Shown: piece by piece, positions 1-4,872 of the stretch
Position numbering within the stretch: position 1 is the first letter of the stretch
How the letters are laid out: every line of letters begins with the position of its first letter
Source of the DNA: Candidatus Sulfotelmatobacter sp.
GTDB lineage: Bacteria > Acidobacteriota > Terriglobia > Terriglobales > Acidobacteriaceae
Assembly: GCA_030040725.1 (NCBI GenBank)
Contig: JASHTD010000579.1
Location: 1-6,886, forward strand
Length of the DNA stretch: 6,886 nucleotides
Direction: 5' to 3'
The notes under the pieces: generated by a model
Databases searched by the model: none
What the model was told of the DNA's origin: nothing
What the model saw: the letters and a program-made list of their open reading frames with translations, nothing else
Made by a program: the position numbers and the translations under genes

Positions 1-1
1 G

Positions 2-520
2 CAAGGCGTGCGCAACCTGATTTCAATCGCGGGTCCAAACATTTCCGACGAGCAACTCGCGCAACAACTTGCGAAGAAGCTCACCTACGTTCGCGTCGGC
101 TATGACAACACCTTCGACTACTTCGCGCTCAGTGTGAAAGATGGCGCGGTTACGGTGGTGGGAGACGATCGCACCGGCATGGGCCGCGACGAAGCTCTGG
201 CCGACATCGACAACCAGCCGGGCGTGAAGGATGTCATCAGCCAGATCGCCGTCGAGCCGGCTTCCATGTTCGATGACGGCATTCGTCTGCGCACTGCACG
301 CGCCATCTATCGCGATCCAGTTCTGAGCAGATATGCGATTGACCCCGCGCATCCGATTCGCATTATCGTTGTGAACGGCCACGTAACGCTCTACGGCGTT
401 GTCGATAGTGCAATGGATAAGAATGTGGCCGGAATTCGAGCCGGCCAAACCTTCGGTGCTTTCAGCGTGGATAACAAACTGGAAGTGAGAGGAACTTCTG
501 CGGACCAGCCGGGGATGTAA
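2..520 (+). CDS. Tandem BON-domain protein, 3' part only
   Basis: The reading frame is open to the left edge, so the true start lies outside the window; an internal GTG at 8 is probably not the start, because the residues GVRNLISI around it look like the closing strand of a preceding BON repeat. Two further BON-like repeats follow, counting from the GTG: about residues 17-84 (ends PGVKDVISQIAV) and about 88-163 (FDDGIRLRTARAIYRD, then PIRIIVVNGHVTLYGVVDS and a closing VDNKLEV). Each shows the family pattern of an amphipathic helix, a strand with V-x-x-G-x-V-T-L-x-G, another helix and a final strand. BON proteins are usually periplasmic or envelope-associated and bind membranes or phospholipid; any signal peptide would be off-window. 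The second repeat is the better match; the first is divergent. The gene ends at a strong terminator and converges on larB. Family assignment is fairly sure, function is not. Confidence 0.8.
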   Translation, partial: QGVRNLISIAGPNISDEQLAQQLAKKLTYVRVGYDNTFDYFALSVKDGAVTVVGDDRTGMGRDEALADIDNQPGVKDVISQIAVEPASMFDDGIRLRTARAIYRDPVLSRYAIDPAHPIRIIVVNGHVTLYGVVDSAMDKNVAGIRAGQTFGAFSVDNKLEVRGTSADQPGM

Positions 521-542
521 GTTGATGGGGCGGTAGAGCGAG

Positions 543-567
543 GCGCGGCGCAAGCCGCGCTTTTTTT
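543..567 (+). terminator. Intrinsic terminator of the BON gene
   Basis: A perfect 7-bp stem, GCGCGGC (543-549) with GCCGCGC (554-560), closes a GCAA tetraloop of the stable GNRA type and is followed directly by seven T residues (561-567). It lies 22 bp after the BON stop codon. The T-run overlaps the reverse-strand stop codon of larB (566-568), so the two convergent genes meet here. In the opposite direction the hairpin is not followed by a T-run, so it is a plus-strand terminator. Confidence 0.88.
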
Positions 568-1312
568 ATAGCCGGTTAATCAGCGACGCCACATATCCTG
601 CCCCGAATCCATTATCAATATTCACCACGCTCACATTCGAGGCGCACGAATTCAGCATGCCCAGCAAAGCGGTCAATCCCTTAAACGACGCACCGTAACC
701 CACGCTGGTCGGCACGGCAATCACCGGAACCCCAACCAACCCTCCCACAACGCTCGGCAGCGCGCCCTCCATTCCCGCACATACGATCACCACTCGGGCT
801 TTCGTCAGCGCTTCACGATTTGCCAGCAGCCGGTGAATTCCTGCGACCCCGATATCGTAAAAGTGTTCGACGTGATTGCCCATCAGTTCTGCCGTGACCA
901 CCGCCTCTTCCGCAACCGGAATATCACTCGTCCCCGCCGACACCACGGCAATTGTTCCCTTGCCATAGATCTGCGAATCGCGTTGCAGAACAATCGCCCG
1001 CGCCAGCTCGCGATACCCCGCCGCCCGAACTTTTTTCTTTACGGCAGCGAATTGCTTCTGATCGGCGTGCGTGGCCAGAACATTGCCGCCATGCTTGGCC
1101 AGGCGCACAAAGATCTCCGCCGTCTGCCCTGGCGTTTTGCCCTCGCCGAAAATCACCTCGGGCATGCCCGCGCGCAGCGACCGGTGATGATCGACTTTGG
1201 CGAATCCCAAGTCTTCAAAGGGCAAATGACGCAGCCGATCGACGGCATCATCCGGCGCGAGTTTGCCCCGTCGCACCTGCTCGAACAATTTTCGAATGAA
1301 TTCGGCGTTCAT
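566..1312 (-). CDS. larB: LarB, pyridinium-3,5-biscarboxylate mononucleotide synthase
   Basis: LarB starts synthesis of the nickel-pincer nucleotide used by lactate racemase LarA and related enzymes: it carboxylates nicotinate adenine dinucleotide at C5 of the pyridinium ring and splits the phosphoanhydride, releasing AMP. With the ATG at 1312 the protein has 248 residues, close to the usual length of about 246. Visible family motifs are D-H-H-R followed by GMPEVIFGEGKT (residues 41-59) in the N-terminal part, and the PurE-like C-terminal domain with SAGTSDIPVAEE (125-136), CAGMEGALPSVVGG (178-191), PTSVGYG (201-207), LNSCA with Cys223, and NIDNGFGAGY. Cys223 matches the position of the cysteine reported to bond the pyridinium in characterised LarB. 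A TTG at 1336 would add eight residues but has no ribosome-binding site; the ATG has only a weak GAG. The ChaN-like gene lies 128 bp upstream on the same strand. No larA, larC or larE is present in the window. Confidence 0.95.
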   Translation of the reverse strand: MNAEFIRKLFEQVRRGKLAPDDAVDRLRHLPFEDLGFAKVDHHRSLRAGMPEVIFGEGKTPGQTAEIFVRLAKHGGNVLATHADQKQFAAVKKKVRAAGYRELARAIVLQRDSQIYGKGTIAVVSAGTSDIPVAEEAVVTAELMGNHVEHFYDIGVAGIHRLLANREALTKARVVIVCAGMEGALPSVVGGLVGVPVIAVPTSVGYGASFKGLTALLGMLNSCASNVSVVNIDNGFGAGYVASLINRL

Positions 1313-1371
1313 GGCTCGATGCAATGACGCGCTCAAAGGAAATGGCCGCCAACGTGACCATCGCTCGACTT

Positions 1372-1386
1372 TTGGCGATTAGCCAA
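1372..1386. repeat. Short inverted repeat upstream of larB
   Basis: In the 128-bp gap between the ChaN-like gene and larB, TTGGC (1372-1376) and GCCAA (1382-1386) flank GATTA. On the minus strand it is not followed by a T-run, so it is not a convincing terminator. It could be an operator or chance. I found no well-matched sigma70 promoter in the gap, so larB may be read through from the upstream gene. Confidence 0.25.
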
Positions 1387-1440
1387 CTTCGATTTCTAGA
1401 TTAGCATTCGGGCGTGGGGAAGATGCGGCAGGCAGGATTC

Positions 1441-3024
1441 CTAATCGCGAGCCGCGCATGAGGCGGCACGGACGCGCCCGATCACCGCGGTACACACCTT
1501 GCGGGCAAGGCCGGGTCCGTCAAGATGCGCCAGGAATAGTCGGCGCACTCCTGCGGGCTTCACTTTTCCGGCAAGATAGAAATCGTAGATCTGGCTTCCC
1601 AGGCGGTAGCCGAAATCCTGCGCGATCGACTCAAACTTCTCCGCATCGCTTCCAGCGGCCTGGTTGGCGGCCCGTTCACACGCCGCCCGCGACAACGCAA
1701 AAGTGTTCTCGCTTTCAAACGCCGGCCGCGAAGGATAAAGCACCCGCGAGCCGAAATACGCCACCGCATTTTCTACAACTCGCCGGAAAAAGTTTTCCGC
1801 CGGCGCCGCTTCAACAACTCCGCCACCGTTGATCCCTTGCCCATTCCAGCGTAACGGCAAACCGCGGCAGGCATGATGCAGGAAGCGGGCTGCGTCTTCG
1901 GCGGCGTGCATCATTTGAAATTCGCGCACATAAAACGCGTTCACCTGCGGAAGATAGGCGCAGCCACGCTCTTCCACTCTCGCAAGCATCGCTTCGAGTT
2001 GCGCCTCAGTCACTCCTTTGCGCGAAAGTAGGCGGCGCAGCACTGCGTCCGAAGAGTTGCCGTGAACTTCCGGCAGCATGTCGACCAGAAATTTCGGCTG
2101 CGTGCCGTTATGCGGCGAGTAGCGGTTGATTTCAAGAAACGCCGCCAGGCTGTCGATCAGGTTATAGATCGTGGGAGCGAAGTCAGGGCCAGTATCGCAG
2201 CGGCTCCACTGGTCAAGAAATAGTCGGTAGCTCTCGTATTTTTCGAGCGGAGTCGCGTTGAAGACGCAGAGCACATCGTCGCAAACCCGCACCGCATCGA
2301 CTTTGTCGGCCGGCTCGCCCGCCGCGCGCCAATAGAGGGCGTCGATATTCTGCAAGACCGTCAGAGTCTTTGCCGCGGGCATTTCTTTCTGGAGCGCTCG
2401 GGGTAAATGCCCGGGTGCAAGATGCGATTCGCCGAACAGAACGAAGATTGCCGCATTCGGATGCCGCTGCCGGATCTCCGCAACCTTCGCCGCGGCATGG
2501 CGATCGCGCGCGCCGATCTTGCGCAGGTTTTCGCGCGGCATGCAATCCAGTCCATACAAGCCTTCGCCGTGATCGCGAGCAGTAGTCAGCAATTCATAAA
2601 ACGGAGCCCAGTCGTAGCCCCAGTCGAGATCAAAACGAATCCGTTGCCGCAGCTCCTCTTCATCGATCTCGCGCCGCCACCACTCATCAAGAATGTGCTG
2701 ATCGCGCGCGAAAATGGTCTGGACGCCCAGCACCACTGGCCGGTCTCCCGCCAGCGCGCGCTGCTCCAATAACGAGGCTGCATAGCGCTGCGCGCCAGGT
2801 AGTGCGTGGTAATCGCCGATCAGAACCACATCGGCCGCATGCAGCGCATTCTGCAGTTGTTGCGAATCGAGCAGGGAATCATAGTTACGGAATGCATGGC
2901 TGAACTCGCGCAGATATTTTCGCCGGCTTTGCGAATCCTGGGCGCGGATTTCGCGCTCCACTCCCGCCAGAGCATGGAGTTGTCCCGCGCTGCGCCGCGA
3001 TCGCAAATTTGCCGTTGATGCCAA
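1441..3024 (-). CDS. ChaN/Tiki-like domain protein with unknown C-terminal half
   Basis: The protein has 527 residues. Residues about 64-260 resemble the ChaN (haem-binding uptake, Tiki superfamily) fold: ADVVLIGDYHALPGAQRY (64-81), RPVVLGVQTIF, a WGYDWAPFYELL segment (135-146), GLYGLDC (156-161), R-D at 173-174 and IFVLFGESHLAPGHLP (193-208). The two His-containing motifs at strand ends are the family hallmark; here the first is G-D-Y-H instead of the more usual G-E-x-H, while G-E-S-H (198-201) is kept. Residues about 265-527 contain no domain I recognise; they include several cysteines and a WNGQGINGGGVVE stretch. There is no signal peptide or membrane segment; the N-terminus (1-45) is charged and probably helical, so the protein is likely cytoplasmic, unlike the lipoprotein ChaN of Campylobacter. 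The TTG start at 3024 is supported by GGAG seven bases upstream. It reads toward larB and diverges from ubiX. The biochemical role is unknown; a haem or metal link is only family-based inference. Confidence 0.85.
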   Translation of the reverse strand: MASTANLRSRRSAGQLHALAGVEREIRAQDSQSRRKYLREFSHAFRNYDSLLDSQQLQNALHAADVVLIGDYHALPGAQRYAASLLEQRALAGDRPVVLGVQTIFARDQHILDEWWRREIDEEELRQRIRFDLDWGYDWAPFYELLTTARDHGEGLYGLDCMPRENLRKIGARDRHAAAKVAEIRQRHPNAAIFVLFGESHLAPGHLPRALQKEMPAAKTLTVLQNIDALYWRAAGEPADKVDAVRVCDDVLCVFNATPLEKYESYRLFLDQWSRCDTGPDFAPTIYNLIDSLAAFLEINRYSPHNGTQPKFLVDMLPEVHGNSSDAVLRRLLSRKGVTEAQLEAMLARVEERGCAYLPQVNAFYVREFQMMHAAEDAARFLHHACRGLPLRWNGQGINGGGVVEAAPAENFFRRVVENAVAYFGSRVLYPSRPAFESENTFALSRAACERAANQAAGSDAEKFESIAQDFGYRLGSQIYDFYLAGKVKPAGVRRLFLAHLDGPGLARKVCTAVIGRVRAASCAARD

Positions 3025-3030
3025 TCCTTA

Positions 3031-3035
3031 GCTCC
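3031..3035 (-). promoter_or_regulatory. Ribosome-binding site fixing the TTG start of the ChaN-like gene
   Basis: Reading the minus strand, GGAGC is followed by TAAGGA and then TTG at 3024, placing GGAG at a standard seven-base spacing. No in-frame ATG occurs before about residue 162, inside the conserved domain, so the TTG is the only start that keeps the whole ChaN-like domain and has a ribosome-binding site. Confidence 0.6.
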
Positions 3036-3040
3036 AAAAC

Positions 3041-3069
3041 TTGACTGCGGTTCCTCAACTACCTATGCT
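3041..3069 (+). promoter_or_regulatory. Sigma70-like promoter of ubiX
   Basis: TTGACT (3041-3046, five of six matches to the -35 consensus) is separated by exactly 17 bp from TATGCT (3064-3069, four of six to the -10). The predicted transcription start is about 3075-3077, which would make the ATG at 3065 untranslated and leave a very short leader containing GGAG. This lies within the roughly 60-bp space between two divergent start codons. It is prediction only, but spacing and position fit well. Confidence 0.5.
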
Positions 3070-3081
3070 CCGAATCGGAGC
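3067..3081. promoter_or_regulatory. 15-bp palindrome over the ubiX -10 and transcription start
   Basis: GCTCCGAATCGGAGC is a perfect inverted repeat around one central base (7-bp arms). It overlaps the predicted -10 and start of transcription and includes the GGAG (3077-3080) in front of the TTG start codon at 3086. It could be a repressor operator, or in RNA a small hairpin hiding the ribosome-binding site. Chance formation in GC-rich DNA is possible but perfect arms of this length at this spot are suggestive. Confidence 0.4.
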
Positions 3082-3085
3082 ATTC

Positions 3086-3745
3086 TTGCCCTACTACCCG
3101 CAAAATCTGACGATCGCGACCACCGGCGCCAGCGGCTCCGTATTCCTGCGGCAACTATTACTGGCCGTCGAGCGCGATTCGCGTGTCAAAGACGTGAACT
3201 TCATTGCCTCGGACTCCGCCCTGCGCGTTCTGGCAGAAGAGCTGCAGATCCAAGGACGCTCCAATCTCGTCGGCCAGATTCTGCGTAACGGCGAACGTGC
3301 TGCGAAAACCTCGCCGAAAAATACCGCTCCCGCCGCGTCTTCAAGGTTCAAAGAGCAAAAATTCAAAGAACAATCGAACGCCGATATCGGTGCCAATGTG
3401 GCCAGCGGCTCTTATCCCGCCGGCGCCATGATTGTCATCCCCTGCAGCGTCGGCACTCTGGCTCGCATCGCCAACGGAGTTGCCTCCCACCTGATCGAGC
3501 GCGCCGCCGATGTTTGCCTCAAAGAGAAGCGCCCGCTGGTGCTCTGTGTTCGCGAAACCCCTCTCAACAAAATCCATATCCGCAACATGTACCGGGCCGC
3601 CGACGCCGGAGCGACGATCTTCCCGCTCATTCCCGCCTTCTATTACCGGCCCGCGAGCTTAGATGAACTGGCTCGCGAATTTGCCAACCGCGTGCTCGCC
3701 CATCTCGGCCTCCGGCAAGCCCATGCGTTTCGCTGGAAGGGCTGA
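3086..3745 (+). CDS. ubiX: UbiX-type flavin prenyltransferase
   Basis: UbiX joins a dimethylallyl group to FMN to make prenylated FMN, the cofactor of UbiD-type decarboxylases used in quinone synthesis and aromatic metabolism. Family motifs, numbered from the TTG at 3086 (219 residues): TIATTGASGSVFLRQLL (9-25), the flavin-binding N-terminus; DIGANVASGSYPAGAMIVIPCSVGTLARIANG (100-131); RPLVLCVRETPLNKIHIRNM (149-168); and GATIFPLIPAFYYRP (175-189). Between the first and second blocks lies about 35 residues not present in compact UbiX proteins (about 189 residues in E. coli), including FKEQKFKEQ. The start was chosen for GGAG five bases upstream and because the promoter predicted at 3041-3069 would exclude the ATG at 3065 (226 residues) and a TTG at 3041 (234 residues); the ATG has no ribosome-binding site. 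No UbiD partner is in the window. Function is confident, the start less so. Confidence 0.9.
   Translation: MPYYPQNLTIATTGASGSVFLRQLLLAVERDSRVKDVNFIASDSALRVLAEELQIQGRSNLVGQILRNGERAAKTSPKNTAPAASSRFKEQKFKEQSNADIGANVASGSYPAGAMIVIPCSVGTLARIANGVASHLIERAADVCLKEKRPLVLCVRETPLNKIHIRNMYRAADAGATIFPLIPAFYYRPASLDELAREFANRVLAHLGLRQAHAFRWKG
3347..3373 (+). repeat. Direct repeat inside ubiX coding the FKEQ motif twice
   Basis: TTCAAAGAGCAA (3347-3358) and TTCAAAGAACAA (3362-3373) differ by one base and are separated by AAA, giving a 15-bp period. The segment is much more A-rich than the surrounding gene and encodes FKEQ-K-FKEQ within the extra loop of the UbiX protein. It suggests a recent short duplication or the remnant of an inserted tandem repeat. 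Confidence 0.75.
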
Positions 3746-3978
3746 CCTCTCAGCAACTTGCGTGCCTACACGTAAAAACCTGGCCGCCTTGGGGAAAGAT
3801 CGGCCAAATCTAAGGGAATCTCTAGGGTAAGAAACCAAAGGCGCAGGTCACAGATATCCGGTGGCCATGTACGGCGGGGTGAATCGCTAAATCAAATCAT
3901 CGCGCCGCGAATTTCGCCAAGATTTCCAAAGCGACGTTTGCCTTCTCTTGGCGTAGAATTCTGCAAATTTCCAGCAGG
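3746..3978. other. Non-coding gap between ubiX and the cytochrome gene
   Basis: This 233-bp stretch has no credible reading frame. It holds one inverted repeat, TGGCCG (3781-3786) with CGGCCA (3801-3806), enclosing 14 bases; no T-run follows on the plus strand, while on the minus strand GGTTTTT follows, so it is not an obvious ubiX terminator. Near the right end TAGAAT (3954-3959) could be a -10 for the cytochrome operon, but no good -35 lies at the right distance. A partial repetition, AATCTAAGGG and AATCTCTAGGG (about 3807-3827), is also present. Confidence 0.45.
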
Positions 3979-4872
3979 ATGATCATGTTGGCGAGCTTTC
4001 GACGATCCGGACAAATCATTAAGAGGAGTTCCGCGTTCGGGAGATTGAGCGCTTTGCCGGTACGGCTCTGCGCAGCCCTTCTGGCATTCGCGGTTACGGC
4101 CCGCGCGGGCGCCCAGAATCCTTTCGTTAATGATCCCAACGCTGCCAAAGCCGGCGAGTATGAGTTCCGCATCAACTGCGCTCTCTGCCATGGGCTCGGC
4201 GCGCGTGGCGGAGGGCGTGGTCCCGATCTGACTCGCGCCCAGAAGAAACACGCCCACAACGATGCCGAAATGTTTGCGGTTATCAGCAACGGCATTCCCG
4301 GCACCGCCATGCCCGCCAACGGAACCAACGGCCAGGGCGTGGGCATGACCGATGAAGAAATCTGGCAGATCATCACTTACATTCGCAGCCAGGAAGTCAA
4401 AGCCCCGGCCAATCCAATCGGCAACTCGGCTCACGGCAGAGAGCTTTTTTATGGCGATGCCAATTGTTCGCTCTGCCACATGGTGGAAGGCAAGGGTGGA
4501 CGCATCGGTCCGGACCTCAGTTCAGTCGGCGGCTCGCGCACGCGCGAAGCCATCATCGATTCCGTGCGCAATCCCAGCCGCCGCCTGGCTTGGGGATTAT
4601 CCGAAGCTACCAAAGAATTTCCGCAGGAGTATGAAACCATCACCGTTGTGACGGCCGACGGGAAGCAAATCAAAGGCGTGGCGCTCAACGAAGACAATTT
4701 CAGCGTGCAGATCATGGATATGAATGAGCAGATTCACCTGCTGGAAAAAGACAAGCTGCGTTCGTTCCGGAAGAGTCGCGAATCGCTGATGCCGGTGTAT
4801 ACACCGGAATTGTTGAGCGACAAGAACCTCGACGACATCGTCGCGTTCCTCATCAGCGTGGGCGCGAAATGA
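3979..4872 (+). CDS. Secreted dihaem cytochrome c
   Basis: A 297-residue precursor with a basic N-terminus, a hydrophobic segment (about 28-40) and a likely signal peptidase site at AGA-Q (45/46), so it should act in the periplasm. It has two class I haem c sites. The first, CALCH (67-71), is followed by GGGRGPDLT and by TAMP with Met111 as probable axial ligand, closing with EEIWQIITYIRS. The second, CSLCH (163-167), is followed by GRIGPDLSSVGG, a beta-rich insert (TVVTADGKQIKGVALNEDNFSVQIMD) and SLMP with Met271; this layout matches the haem-binding domain type common in Planctomycetes and Verrucomicrobia. Its likely role is electron acceptor for the quinoprotein whose ATG overlaps its stop codon. 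The ATG at 3979 follows an AGG too closely; the in-frame ATG at 3985 has AGGA at five bases and is an equally good start. Acceptor role is inferred from gene order. Confidence 0.92.
   Translation: MIMLASFRRSGQIIKRSSAFGRLSALPVRLCAALLAFAVTARAGAQNPFVNDPNAAKAGEYEFRINCALCHGLGARGGGRGPDLTRAQKKHAHNDAEMFAVISNGIPGTAMPANGTNGQGVGMTDEEIWQIITYIRSQEVKAPANPIGNSAHGRELFYGDANCSLCHMVEGKGGRIGPDLSSVGGSRTREAIIDSVRNPSRRLAWGLSEATKEFPQEYETITVVTADGKQIKGVALNEDNFSVQIMDMNEQIHLLEKDKLRSFRKSRESLMPVYTPELLSDKNLDDIVAFLISVGAK

Noticed and set aside
23..553. Long minus-strand frame opposite the BON gene
   Set aside because: It mirrors codon periodicity of the BON gene, has no recognisable motifs and would run through the terminator.
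833..1327. Plus-strand frames opposite larB
   Set aside because: Arg/His/Pro-rich translations typical of antisense reading of a GC-rich gene; larB motifs on the other strand are unambiguous.
3018..3044. Eight-codon ATG reading frame before ubiX
   Set aside because: It lies upstream of the predicted transcription start and shows no ribosome-binding site, so it is unlikely to be a leader peptide.
3065..3067. ATG as the ubiX start codon
   Set aside because: No ribosome-binding site and it overlaps the predicted -10; kept only as an alternative start.
3892..4479. Minus-strand frames opposite the cytochrome gene
   Set aside because: They overlap both haem motifs in antisense and show no family features.
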